Positions 10,668 through 20,582 of a DNA stretch of 64,000 bases are shown here, in pieces. The notes beneath the pieces were generated by a model. That model saw nothing but the letters and a program-made list of their open reading frames with translations. It searched no databases and was not told where the DNA came from. Positions within the stretch are counted from its first letter, which is position 1; each line of letters starts with the position of its first letter. The stretch comes from Oceanospirillaceae bacterium (GTDB lineage Bacteria; Pseudomonadota; Gammaproteobacteria; Pseudomonadales; Balneatricaceae), in assembly GCA_013373085.1 (NCBI GenBank), contig JABXIM010000114.1:1-64000 (forward strand). The letters are read 5' to 3'. The position numbers were made by a program, and so were the translations under genes.

Positions 10668-12887
10668 GTGATCGTCACCCTTTTGCCACTCTTCTCGCTC
10701 TTGCTGAGCTGCTTCATCATGATGCTGGGTTTCGGCCTGACCGGCCTTCTGCTGCCGGTTCGCATGGGGCTCGAAGGCATGAACACCGACACCATCGGCA
10801 TGGTGCTGTCGATGTACGCCGTCGGCATGCTACTCGGGGGACTCTATGCCCGCCTGCTGATTATCCGCGCCGGCCATATCCGCATGTTCGCCGCGGTGGC
10901 CGCACTCTGCGCCATCAGCGTGCTCGCCTGCAGCCTGTCCACCAATCCCTGGCTGTGGGGGCTGATGCGCATGCTGATGGGATTCTGCATGGCCTGCGCG
11001 CTGGCCGCGATCGACAGCTGGCTCAGCGAAAACGCCACCCAGGAAACCCGCGGTCGCATCCTCGCCGCCAACCAGATCGTGATCATGGGCGCCTTCTTCA
11101 TCGGCCAGTTCATGATCAACCTCGCCAGCCCGAGCGACACCACCCTGTTCATCATCGCCGGTATGCTGCTGTCGCTGGCGCTGATCCCGATCGTCATGAG
11201 CCGCAAGTCCGGACCTTCGGTAACCGAGGTCCGCTCGATGTCGATGGTGGCGATTTTCCGCCTCTCGCCGCTTGGCGTCGTCAGTTGCTTTTTCTGCGGC
11301 ATTCTTTACAGCGGCATACTGAACATGCTGCCGATTTTCGCCGGCAATTACGGCATCGAAGGCTTCCAGCTGTCGCTGTTCATGGGTGCTGCGGTGTTCG
11401 GGGCCTTTATCCTGCAGTTCCCGGTCGGCTACCTCTCCGACCACTTCGACCGCCGGACGGTACTCTTCGGCCTGCTGATCGTAACTATCGCCGCCAGTAT
11501 CGCTGCACCCTTTCTCGTCGGCCTCGACAGCCGTCTGCCGATCATGATCATGGTCGCCCTGATCACCGGCGTGTTCGCCTGCATGTACCCGATGAGCATC
11601 TCGGAAACCTTCGACAAGGTACTGCAGAGCGACATGGTCGCGGCCATGGGCGGGCTGATCGCCGTCTACGCCCTGGGCAGCATCATCGGTCCCTATGCGG
11701 CATCGCTGTCGATGCGGCTATTCGGCAGTGACGCCCTGTTTAGCTTTCTCGCCGTACTCGAAGCTCTGCTGCTGCTGTTCGTGATTTACCGCATGCGCGT
11801 CCGCGATGCCCTGCCGATCGAAGATCAGGAGAAATTCGTGATTCACGGCGCCGGCGCCGCCAGCTCGCTGGAAATAGACCCCCGTTTCGAGTACGAGGAG
11901 CCGGAAATACCGCTCAGCGCCGAGTCCGAAACGGTGGTTCGGGTGGCACAGAGCAACCCCGGGGCGGCGGTCAAGATGGCCATCGCGCTGGCGGAGTACT
12001 CGCCTGAACAGGCCGCTCAGCTGGCTGCCGCCCTGACGCGCGTCGAACAGGTCGATATCTCGCGCCTCTACGCGGCCATTACCGAAGCGGCGCCGGAACT
12101 CAGCCTGTACATCGCCGAGGCGCTGGCAGCCGCATCACCGGAACAGTCGGACGAACTGGTGTCCTGGATCGCCAAGGAACAGCCGGAACAGCTTTCCGAG
12201 ATTATCGTCGCGATCGCTGAGGCGGTGCCGGAACACAGTCTGGATATCCTCGGCAACGTCGCCGAAACCGTGGCGGAGCAGACGCCGGAGGTGCTATTCG
12301 ATATGGCGGAAACCTATGCCAGCCATCTGCACGAGCACCTGGACGAGATGCGCCCGGTCGACCGCGCCGCGGCCCATGCCGGGCATCAGGCGGCCGACCT
12401 TTACACCCGATTGGCCGAGTTCATTCCGGAGCGTGCCGCCGATCTTGCGTACACGCTTGCCGAGGCGATGCCTGAAGCGGCCACGGAGATCACCGAGGCC
12501 TACGTCAACAGCCTCATCGAAGAGCCGGAGACGAAGACAGAGCCGGACAAAACCACAGCCGATACCGACGCTGAAATGATCGGCTGCCCCGCCGAAGAGC
12601 CCACCGGGAAAGCGGCGCCAACGCCGGAAGAGCAAGCCCGAATCGCCAGCGCGCTAACCGCGTTTATCACCCACATGACCGAAACGATGCCGGACCAGGC
12701 GGTCGAGATCGCCGCCGTACTCGTCGACTCCTGCCCGATTCTGGCTTCGGAACTGATCGAGCGCCTGCAGGCGGTGGAACAGCTCGACAGTACCCTGTCC
12801 TCGAGCGTCGACGACAAACCGGCCCCGGACATCTTCGCCGATTATCCCTATGACGAGAGCGCGAAGACGGAGAAGGGAGAGGCGTAA
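10668..12887 (+). CDS. MFS transporter (YcaD-like) fused to a long C-terminal helical-repeat domain
   Basis: 739 aa; about 390 aa MFS with 12-TM-like hydrophobic pattern, then about 340 aa soluble region with 15-residue xPExxx..IAEA repeats. Confidence 0.87.
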   Translation: MIVTLLPLFSLLLSCFIMMLGFGLTGLLLPVRMGLEGMNTDTIGMVLSMYAVGMLLGGLYARLLIIRAGHIRMFAAVAALCAISVLACSLSTNPWLWGLMRMLMGFCMACALAAIDSWLSENATQETRGRILAANQIVIMGAFFIGQFMINLASPSDTTLFIIAGMLLSLALIPIVMSRKSGPSVTEVRSMSMVAIFRLSPLGVVSCFFCGILYSGILNMLPIFAGNYGIEGFQLSLFMGAAVFGAFILQFPVGYLSDHFDRRTVLFGLLIVTIAASIAAPFLVGLDSRLPIMIMVALITGVFACMYPMSISETFDKVLQSDMVAAMGGLIAVYALGSIIGPYAASLSMRLFGSDALFSFLAVLEALLLLFVIYRMRVRDALPIEDQEKFVIHGAGAASSLEIDPRFEYEEPEIPLSAESETVVRVAQSNPGAAVKMAIALAEYSPEQAAQLAAALTRVEQVDISRLYAAITEAAPELSLYIAEALAAASPEQSDELVSWIAKEQPEQLSEIIVAIAEAVPEHSLDILGNVAETVAEQTPEVLFDMAETYASHLHEHLDEMRPVDRAAAHAGHQAADLYTRLAEFIPERAADLAYTLAEAMPEAATEITEAYVNSLIEEPETKTEPDKTTADTDAEMIGCPAEEPTGKAAPTPEEQARIASALTAFITHMTETMPDQAVEIAAVLVDSCPILASELIERLQAVEQLDSTLSSSVDDKPAPDIFADYPYDESAKTEKGEA

Positions 12888-12914
12888 GGCGTTAGGCGTC
12901 ACTCCACCCCTTCG

Positions 12915-13763
12915 TCAATCTGACCGCACTCTCAAAAAACGCGCGAAGCGGGGCAAACCGTTTACCGTCAGGCCGTTAAAGCGGTAGGTGACGCGAGCCC
13001 CCAACGGCGGCGGCGATGCCCGCTCGGCATCGCTGAGCCCGCTCCCGAGCCGGAAACGGCGCCCGTTGTCGTCCTCCACCAGGAGCGCGCCGACCAGGCC
13101 GCTGTACTTGCCCTCCCCCGGTGAGTAGCCGATCACGACGGCCTCCGCATCCTGGTGAGGCTTGTACTTGAGCAGGTCGGTGCTGCGTCCGGCCTGATAC
13201 AGCGCGGTATCGTGATGCAGCATCAGCCCTTCGCCACCGCCCCCGACTACCCGGTCAAGCAGCCGATCGAGGTCGAGGCGGTTGGCGATGCGACGTTGCT
13301 CGACCGCCTGCAACCAGAGACTGGCAGTGTCCGCAAGCAGGCGCCGCAGTTCCGCCTGGCGGATACCGAAAGCCGCAGCACTGCCCGGCAGGTCGAACAC
13401 CATGAAGCGCATACCGAGCCAGGCACCCTCATCCGTTTCATAGCGCCGAATCAGCGCCGATAGCTCCGTGAAACGGCCGCGACCGAGCCAGAGTTCGCCG
13501 TCGAGGGGATCGTCCGGCCAGCCGCGGGTAAACCACTCGGGCGCCTCGACGGGATAGCCGCCGCGTGTCAGTAAGCGCTGACCATCCCAGCGGGCACGCA
13601 CGCCGTCGAGTTTCTCGCTGACCCAGAAATCGCCGACATCGACGTCACTGCGATAATCCTCCGCCAGCATCATCGGCACCGGAGCCGCCGCCAGCTGCTC
13701 GCACGGAACCAGCGGCGCCGTTGCGCCGAGCAAGAGATATAAAATATTTCGGGAACAGGTCAT
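12915..13763 (-). CDS. ATP-dependent DNA ligase, LigE-type, with putative signal peptide
   Basis: KXDG motif SEKLDGVRARWDG; GEGLMLHHD; KYKPHQDAEAVVIGY; N-terminus MTCSRNILYLLLGATAPLVPCEQLAAAP. Confidence 0.88.
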   Translation of the reverse strand: MTCSRNILYLLLGATAPLVPCEQLAAAPVPMMLAEDYRSDVDVGDFWVSEKLDGVRARWDGQRLLTRGGYPVEAPEWFTRGWPDDPLDGELWLGRGRFTELSALIRRYETDEGAWLGMRFMVFDLPGSAAAFGIRQAELRRLLADTASLWLQAVEQRRIANRLDLDRLLDRVVGGGGEGLMLHHDTALYQAGRSTDLLKYKPHQDAEAVVIGYSPGEGKYSGLVGALLVEDDNGRRFRLGSGLSDAERASPPPLGARVTYRFNGLTVNGLPRFARFLRVRSD

Positions 13764-13912
13764 GGACACTTCCTCCCTGAAGTATTGAAAGCGCGCCGAA
13801 TCCTTGGCGCTCACAAGGTAGGATAGATGGACAGGATAGTTACGGCCAGGCATGGGCCAAACCAGAGTTACGGGGAAACCAGGAGAAAAGTGTCAGCGAC
13901 CGTCACGCCGCA

Positions 13913-14218
13913 TCAATACGTTCGCCCCCAGTTGACCAGGTCGGAGGCTATACGCCGTTTAAACGACTCGGAGATTCGCGCCTGATCCAGCAAGTCCACC
14001 GAGAACGGCAGGTCCGATTCGGCAAGCTGCTCACTGGCCTCGGCCAGTTGCGAAAAATCAATCGGGCCAGCCGCACACAAAAGTATATCGAGATCCGAAG
14101 ATTTACGTGCGTTGCCTCTGGCTCGAGAGCCGAATACGAAGACGTCAACACCCGGGCCAAGAGCACCGGACAACAGCTCCATAACCAGTCTTCGTATGCT
14201 GGCGTTGCCGTCAATCGA
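13913..14218 (-). CDS. MNT-type nucleotidyltransferase (HI0073-like)
   Basis: GSX10DXD motif FGSRARGNARKSSDLDILL; overlaps the upstream HEPN-type ORF. Confidence 0.87.
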   Translation of the reverse strand, partial: SIDGNASIRRLVMELLSGALGPGVDVFVFGSRARGNARKSSDLDILLCAAGPIDFSQLAEASEQLAESDLPFSVDLLDQARISESFKRRIASDLVNWGRTY

Positions 14219-14600
14219 CATTACGCTGTTCCAGTATCGATAAAAGCGCCTGTGCATCGGGCAGAAACTCCGTAGCTACCCGAAACACCTCTTCGGCTTT
14301 CTTCTCATCGTACAGATGGGAGGTTTCATTACGTGCACGATGGTACGTAATCCATCTCTGGGTATCGGCAATAAAGCCGTACTCCGCCGCCATGCGAAAC
14401 AGCTCTCGCCTGGACAGCATCACCACATGCGCCTCGCCCTGGTCTTCGATAAGCTTTCGGCGCAGCATCTTCCAGCATAACTCGTAAGTGTATTCGAATC
14501 GCTGGATCACTGCGTCACGAATAAACTCGTTCTTGGGCTGCTGTAACGCCAGCTCCAGGGAGGCAACGGCCTTTTCCAGCGGTGTCAGTATCAACGACAT
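14211..14600 (-). CDS. HEPN-like nucleotidyltransferase substrate-binding protein (HI0074 family)
   Basis: MSLILTPLEKAVASLELALQQPKNEFIRDAVIQRFEYTYELCWKMLRRKL...; RX4HXY motif RNETSHLY. Confidence 0.87.
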   Translation of the reverse strand: MSLILTPLEKAVASLELALQQPKNEFIRDAVIQRFEYTYELCWKMLRRKLIEDQGEAHVVMLSRRELFRMAAEYGFIADTQRWITYHRARNETSHLYDEKKAEEVFRVATEFLPDAQALLSILEQRNVD

Positions 14601-14823
14601 GTACGAACGATCCTGTATATTACGATAGTGACGGGTACGTATTGGCCAACACCTGTAGGTCAGGTGCGGTGCCGGTGGCTCATAGAGCAACAGCTGAGCC
14701 GAACGTAACCAATCGACCTGTGAAGCGGTGGATATGACGCGTTCCGCGATGCCCAATATCACGGTAAACGAACGTCTTTACCGGCGGGGGTACATCGATC
14801 CAACCGTACGCCTTACGCGTATT

Positions 14824-16734
14824 CTAATGCACCCTCGGCGGTCGGTGCAGCGGGTCCCGAATTGCATGCTGTGGCTGATAACCGCTTACCAACTCGAGCA
14901 GTAGGGCGCGCAGGCCATCGCAATCGTAGGATTCGCAGCAGGCCTCGATACGCTGGAGCATGGGCCTGAGCTGCGAAAAGCTGAGGCTCTCCTCGTTGGC
15001 TTTCATGATCATCGGGTGAGAGGTGCCGGTCACGTTGTCACCGATCAGCAGCTCCTCGTATAGCTTCTCACCGTCGCGCAGACCGGTGAACTCGATACCG
15101 ATATCGCCGTCCGGGTGCTGTTCGTCACGCACCGAAAAACCGGCCAGCCGGATCATCTGCTCGGCCATCTCGCGGATCCGTACCGGCTGCCCCATATCGA
15201 GTACGAAGACGTTGCCGGATTCGGCCATGGCCCCCGCCTGAATCACCAGCGCGGCGGCTTCCGGGATGGTCATGAAATAGCGGGTCATTTCCGGATGGGT
15301 CACGGTCACCGGTCCGCCCTCGACGATCTGCTGACGGAACAGTGGAATCACCGAGCCGGACGACCCCAGCACATTGCCGAAACGCACGATGGCAAAACGC
15401 GTGCAGTGACCGGGAACCTCCGCCAGCGCCTGCAGCACCAGTTCGGCGCAACGCTTGGTCGCCCCCATCACGTTGGTGGGACGCACGGCCTTGTCTGACG
15501 AGATCAGCACGAAATTTTTTACCTCCGCCGCCAGCGCTGACTGCGCCGTCGCCAGGGTGCCGAGCAGATTGTTGCGCACGCCGACCACCATATTGCGTTC
15601 GACGATCGGCACATGCTTGTAGGCCGCCGCGTGGTAGAGCGTATCGATACGATAATGGCTCAGCGTACGTTCGAGCAGCGAAGTATCCGTGACCGAGCCG
15701 AGTACCGCGACGAGTTCGATACCGCCCTGCATGCACAGCGGCCTCAGCTCCTGATCGATCTGGTAAAGGGCGTATTCGGAACGCTCGAAGAACACCAGCC
15801 GCTCCGGCTGCTGGGCAATGATCTGTCGACACAGCTCGGAACCGATCGAACCGCCTGCGCCGGTCACCAGCACATGCTGACCCCTGATGTTCGCCGCCAT
15901 CAGTTGAGAATCAGGCGCCACTTCTTCGCGCCCCAGCACGTCGGCAATTTCGATCTCGCGAATATCGCTGATATTGACGCGGCCGCTGGCGATATCGGAT
16001 AGCCCCGGCAGTGTCAGCACCTTGACCGGCAAGGGTTCGAGCAATGCCAACAACTCACGCCGACGTGTCCGGCTCGCCGACGGCATCGCCAGCAGCACCT
16101 CGGAGACATCGAAATGCTCGATCAGCCATTCCAGCTTTTCGGGAGGATAAATACGCAGCCCATGCACTTCGAGACCGGCCAGCGCCGGGTCATCATCTAC
16201 AAAGACCACGGCACTCAGGTCGCTGGCGCTCTCCAGCGCCGTCGCCAGCTGCCGCCCGGCGGAGCCGGCGCCATAAATGATGACCCGGTCAGTCGACGCC
16301 AGTCGATACAGTCCGCCGGGAAACTGCTGCAATAGCAGCCAACGCGCCAGCAGCCGGCTGCCCCCGATCACCACCAGGGCAATGAACCAGTAGATCGGAA
16401 TAACCGAACGCGGAATCCGCTGCTCGAAGCCGATGAAGTAAGTCAGCATCGCCCAGATCAGCACGAACAGCGTTACCGCCTTGAGCACCGTCCAGAGCGC
16501 GTGCGGACCGATATAGCGCGTGATTGCCCGATACAGACCGAGCTTCACGAACACCGGTACCGCCACCACCGGCGCGATGAGATAAGCCGGCCAGTGCACA
16601 AAACCCTCTGCGTCCCACTCGCCGTAGCGCAACGCAAAGCTCATCCAGCAGGTAAGCGTCAGCGCCAGCACATCGAAAGCCAGAAACACTGTGCGTTTCT
16701 GATTGCGGGAGAGTGCCAGTACGGCATTCAGCAT
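14824..16734 (-). CDS. Membrane-bound UDP-N-acetylhexosamine 4,6-dehydratase/epimerase (WbpM/PglF/CapD-like)
   Basis: 636 aa; N-terminal TM region, second Rossmann VLVTGAGGSIGSELCRQII, SSDKAVRPTNVMGATKR. Confidence 0.92.
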   Translation of the reverse strand: MLNAVLALSRNQKRTVFLAFDVLALTLTCWMSFALRYGEWDAEGFVHWPAYLIAPVVAVPVFVKLGLYRAITRYIGPHALWTVLKAVTLFVLIWAMLTYFIGFEQRIPRSVIPIYWFIALVVIGGSRLLARWLLLQQFPGGLYRLASTDRVIIYGAGSAGRQLATALESASDLSAVVFVDDDPALAGLEVHGLRIYPPEKLEWLIEHFDVSEVLLAMPSASRTRRRELLALLEPLPVKVLTLPGLSDIASGRVNISDIREIEIADVLGREEVAPDSQLMAANIRGQHVLVTGAGGSIGSELCRQIIAQQPERLVFFERSEYALYQIDQELRPLCMQGGIELVAVLGSVTDTSLLERTLSHYRIDTLYHAAAYKHVPIVERNMVVGVRNNLLGTLATAQSALAAEVKNFVLISSDKAVRPTNVMGATKRCAELVLQALAEVPGHCTRFAIVRFGNVLGSSGSVIPLFRQQIVEGGPVTVTHPEMTRYFMTIPEAAALVIQAGAMAESGNVFVLDMGQPVRIREMAEQMIRLAGFSVRDEQHPDGDIGIEFTGLRDGEKLYEELLIGDNVTGTSHPMIMKANEESLSFSQLRPMLQRIEACCESYDCDGLRALLLELVSGYQPQHAIRDPLHRPPRVH

Positions 16735-16878
16735 TGATCAGTCCTTCGTCTGGTAGCAGGTGACGGTGTGTGAAACGTTCTGCTGCCAAAATACAAACAA
16801 GAGGTAGGGGGCTGCCGGTGAACGCGGCGAACCGCATCGTGGAAACCCATCCAGTCGACCATATCCCGCATCGGAATC

Positions 16879-18054
16879 CTAACTAGCGGCCTCACCCATA
16901 ACCTCCACAAGCACCCGGCATGTCTTTCGAATCTCATCCGGGGTCAGTGTAGGATGCACCAGAAACATCAAACTGGTATCTCCCAGCTCACGGGCTACGG
17001 GTAGTGGTATCGCAGGACGCCACCCAGTGGCGTCGAATGCCTTTTCCCTGTAAACCTCGGAGCAGGACCCGGTATAACAGGGCACTCCCCTTTCGTTGAT
17101 CTCGGAGACGATGCGGTCCCGCGACCAGGAAGCTTTGAGCTTATCGGGTTCCACGAATAAGTAGCATTTGTACCAAGCATGACGAACATGGTCCGGTGGC
17201 TCTGGAACCCTCAGGCCAGGTAATTGCTTCGCGACTTCCAGAATCGCGCTCGCGTTGCGGCTTCTGGCGTCATTCCAAGCTTCAAGCTTTTGCAGCTGTA
17301 AGCGACCGATCGCAGCCTGTATTTCCGTCATGCGCGCATTGGTACCAAAAGACTCATGGAGCCACCTGAACCCGGGAGGATGATCGGACCGATGTACCGC
17401 ATCCCAGGACTTTCCGTGGTCTTTCAAAGCCCAGAGGCGCTTCCAAAGCGCTTCGTCGTCGGTCGTGATCATACCGCCCTCGCCGCCGGTCGTCATGATC
17501 TTGTCCTGGCAGAATGACCAGGCGCCTACATCGCCCAAAGTGCCAACACTTCGGCCCCTGTAGCGAGCGCCATGCGCCTGGGCGCAGTCTTCGATTACCA
17601 AAAGATCGTGCTTACGCGCCAGATCAATTAGCGGATCCATATCGCACGGCCAGCCAGCCAAATGAACACAGATAATGGCGCGAGTTCTGGCACTGAGCAC
17701 GGCCTCAACGGTTGAGGCGGTAATGTTCTGCGAATCGCGATCGACATCGGCGAAGACGGGCACAGCGCCCACTGCCACGATCGCCGAAACAGAAGCGATA
17801 AAGGTACGGCTCGTGACGACCACCTCGTCACCGGGTGCCAACCCCAAGGCGCGCAACGCCAGCTCGAGCGCTACGGTACCGTTGGCAACCGCAACGGCAT
17901 AGGCACAGCCGAACTTATCGGCAAACTCGGCCTCGAACGCTTTGCCCTCGTCGCCGGTCCAGTAATTGACGCGATTCGAGAGCAGCACTTGCCTTACGGC
18001 TTCAGCCTCCTCTTCGGTGAAGTAAGGCCAGGGGGGAAAAGCTGTATTGATCAT
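16879..18054 (-). CDS. DegT/DnrJ/EryC1/StrS family PLP aminotransferase (sugar aminotransferase)
   Basis: MINTAFPPWPYFTEEEAEAVRQVL..., WSFCQDKIMTTGGEGGMI PLP-lysine motif. Confidence 0.92.
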   Translation of the reverse strand: MINTAFPPWPYFTEEEAEAVRQVLLSNRVNYWTGDEGKAFEAEFADKFGCAYAVAVANGTVALELALRALGLAPGDEVVVTSRTFIASVSAIVAVGAVPVFADVDRDSQNITASTVEAVLSARTRAIICVHLAGWPCDMDPLIDLARKHDLLVIEDCAQAHGARYRGRSVGTLGDVGAWSFCQDKIMTTGGEGGMITTDDEALWKRLWALKDHGKSWDAVHRSDHPPGFRWLHESFGTNARMTEIQAAIGRLQLQKLEAWNDARSRNASAILEVAKQLPGLRVPEPPDHVRHAWYKCYLFVEPDKLKASWSRDRIVSEINERGVPCYTGSCSEVYREKAFDATGWRPAIPLPVARELGDTSLMFLVHPTLTPDEIRKTCRVLVEVMGEAAS

Positions 18055-18065
18055 CTGTCTATCGG

Positions 18066-18707
18066 CTACCGTCTCGTACTGCCACAGAGTGTCCACCAGA
18101 TATATTTCACATCATCCCGCAACCGCCAGTTGCGGATGTACTCGAGATTTATCCTGACCTTATCCGGGAATATTACCTCGCGATTGTAGGCTTCAGGGTC
18201 CGGTTGGGCCGCCAGGATCTCCTCTTCGTCACGATACTTCAACGTTGCAGGTCCCGTAATTCCAGGCCGCACGGAAAGGATAAGCAGGGCTTCTCCTTGC
18301 AGCCGGTCAGCGAAGCCGGGAACATCGGGCCTGGGGCCGACAAAACTCATATCGCCTGTCAGCACATTCCACAACTGCGGCAGCTCATCGAGCTTGGTAC
18401 GCCGGAAGAAGCTTCCCAGCCGAGTAATCCTTGGGTCGTCCGCTTTAGTCACAGTTGTTGTAATATCTGCCCTCGGGCGCATAGTTTTTATCTTATACAC
18501 CTTGAACGTCTTGCCTCGCCTACCGACACGCTTCTGCGCGAATATCCCACAGCTTCCAGTACTAAAGGTGGCCAACAAGGCCGCAAGCCCGATCAACCAG
18601 AATGTCATCGATAGCAGCAAAAACGCGCCGCAGAGGTCAATAACTCTCTTAAGAGACGCCTGTTGCGGGTTGAGTCCCTGTTGGAAGTCGAGGGAACTAG
18701 TCTCCAT
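18066..18707 (-). CDS. Polyprenyl-phosphate sugar-1-phosphate transferase (PglC/WcaJ-type)
   Basis: [86 protein letters not shown]. Confidence 0.94.
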   Translation of the reverse strand: METSSLDFQQGLNPQQASLKRVIDLCGAFLLLSMTFWLIGLAALLATFSTGSCGIFAQKRVGRRGKTFKVYKIKTMRPRADITTTVTKADDPRITRLGSFFRRTKLDELPQLWNVLTGDMSFVGPRPDVPGFADRLQGEALLILSVRPGITGPATLKYRDEEEILAAQPDPEAYNREVIFPDKVRINLEYIRNWRLRDDVKYIWWTLCGSTRR

Positions 18708-19689
18708 TTGACACCACTGAATATCGAGCCACCGAAAGCTTACCAAAACGCTTCTCCAACCGCCCGAGAGCTTCTGCTAATCGACTGATATCACTGCCAT
18801 CTTCCTTTTGGACGAGACGGCACTGAAACCTGTCCGGCAAAGGCCGCCGCACCTCCACACTCATACCTTTCTGATTCAGGAACGCGACAATACGTTCAAT
18901 TTCTGTCCCAGGATCCTGGCACAAGGACTCATAAGCAACGTGAACAGTATGCGGGTCCTCTGCTATCCTATCCAACCTGCGATTGAGCCAGTATACCTGG
19001 GACGCAATCTGTTCGTAGATATCGCTGTTTAAGTATTCATTGCATTCTTTCGGAAATACTGAAAACCAGCTTTTCGAATTTAATTTTCGAATATTTAAAA
19101 TTGAACTGGCTGTACTCAGAGGATCTCTTCTCAGACAAACAAAAACAGCATTCGGAAACCGGGACCGTAGTTCCTCCAGTTTTAGAGTGTGTCCGATATA
19201 GCCAGTAACGATTGGACGTTCAGGACGACTCAGTACTCCGAACACCTTCCTGATATAGTTGATTCTATTGTGAAGCTTATGTACAGAAATTTTTGGCGGG
19301 TTCCGATCATCGATCCCATTTCCGAGCCAATACGACCAGAACTGTAGTCCTTCTGCCGGACCACAAGCGCCCCCGACAAAGCCTTGATCCGATTTGAAGT
19401 TGGAACGGTATTCTTTACAGATCCTTCCAGACAGCACTGCTCCGAAAAACGGAATCGCATAAAGTAAATTCCAAAGATTGCTCAGATACAACGCCCCGGT
19501 AGTATGCACCAGCGCTTGATAGGTTAACGTCGAACCGCTTCTGGGCAAGGCAACCAGAATTACCAAATTTTCGTCATCGGAAGATCGATTTAATAGCGCT
19601 ACAACTGGTGACTCGACGACTCTCATGAAAGACAAAGGCAACGTTTGGATTAGCCTCGCTATTTTTACAACAATCGAACTCCTTTTCAT
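18697..19689 (-). CDS. Sulfotransferase family protein
   Basis: 5'-PSB-like loop [46 protein letters not shown]. Confidence 0.8.
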   Translation of the reverse strand: MKRSSIVVKIARLIQTLPLSFMRVVESPVVALLNRSSDDENLVILVALPRSGSTLTYQALVHTTGALYLSNLWNLLYAIPFFGAVLSGRICKEYRSNFKSDQGFVGGACGPAEGLQFWSYWLGNGIDDRNPPKISVHKLHNRINYIRKVFGVLSRPERPIVTGYIGHTLKLEELRSRFPNAVFVCLRRDPLSTASSILNIRKLNSKSWFSVFPKECNEYLNSDIYEQIASQVYWLNRRLDRIAEDPHTVHVAYESLCQDPGTEIERIVAFLNQKGMSVEVRRPLPDRFQCRLVQKEDGSDISRLAEALGRLEKRFGKLSVARYSVVSNGD

Positions 19690-19691
19690 GA

Positions 19692-20552
19692 TCAGCCTTT
19701 ATCTAACTTCAAACACTCTCGACGAATTCTTTCCTGCTCCAACAAAACCGAAATTTTTTCAATGAATCCAAACGAAGAATCCGGAAGATGACCTCTAAAA
19801 GGATATAGAATCGATATAAACAAATAAAAACCAGGGAAATATACAACTCTAAGTTTAGAATAGGCCTTTCTAAACAGAAACTTCTGCTCTAAGAAATCAT
19901 GTATATTCGTTTTATGCCTAACACTTCGCGCCCCATCCGAAACGTATCGCAACTTCTTTACGTTAAGATAATATTTATTCATTTCATGAATCAATAAATA
20001 TCCGCAGTACTTCCTCAACGATTCAGGTTCAAACCATAATGAGACATAAAAACAACTATCATCCAAGACCAAATTTTCACTAAAGGAGACCAAGCGTCCA
20101 GCTTCTTTTTCGAAAACACCCCAGAATTCCGTTTCCTTTGGCAAGGACTCAATCGAATCTCTAAACTGTCTCAAAGACAATGGCTTCTCAAAGCCTTCAT
20201 AACGCCCAAAAGATGAGAGATAAACTGAATATCCATTATCCAGTATATATTGCCGAGAACATTTAGCAGCATAAAACACTTTCCCGCCTCTGCGAATCTT
20301 ACTTCGCGTATTTCCACTCAGACGTTGAATGTCCTCCTCTTCGTCCTTAACCACATGCCACCATTCACTGTTCAATAGTGAATCAAACCCTTCCTCCCAC
20401 CGAATCAGAAGCGATCTTTTTACAAACAACAGATAAATAGCATCAATAAACCTCAAATAGAGGCCTCGACAAGGTAGTGATAATGGCATAATTACATTTT
20501 GATATCTTTTCCACTGCACCCCCTTATAATCAAAAAACGTATAGCCTATCAT
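19692..20552 (-). CDS. GNAT/FemAB-like acyltransferase-fold protein in glycan cluster
   Basis: SKIRRGGKVFYAAKCSRQYILDNGYSVYLSSFGRYEGFEKPLSLRQFRDSIESLP...; CGYLLIHEMNKYYLN; fold assignment tentative. Confidence 0.55.
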   Translation of the reverse strand: MIGYTFFDYKGVQWKRYQNVIMPLSLPCRGLYLRFIDAIYLLFVKRSLLIRWEEGFDSLLNSEWWHVVKDEEEDIQRLSGNTRSKIRRGGKVFYAAKCSRQYILDNGYSVYLSSFGRYEGFEKPLSLRQFRDSIESLPKETEFWGVFEKEAGRLVSFSENLVLDDSCFYVSLWFEPESLRKYCGYLLIHEMNKYYLNVKKLRYVSDGARSVRHKTNIHDFLEQKFLFRKAYSKLRVVYFPGFYLFISILYPFRGHLPDSSFGFIEKISVLLEQERIRRECLKLDKG

Positions 20553-20582
20553 TTATAGAAAAATCCTGAAAATCGATAGCAA

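Noticed and set aside
10668-11731. Overlapping ORF 10595-11731 in another frame
   Set aside because: Out of frame with the clear MFS protein and composed of Arg/His-rich sequence.
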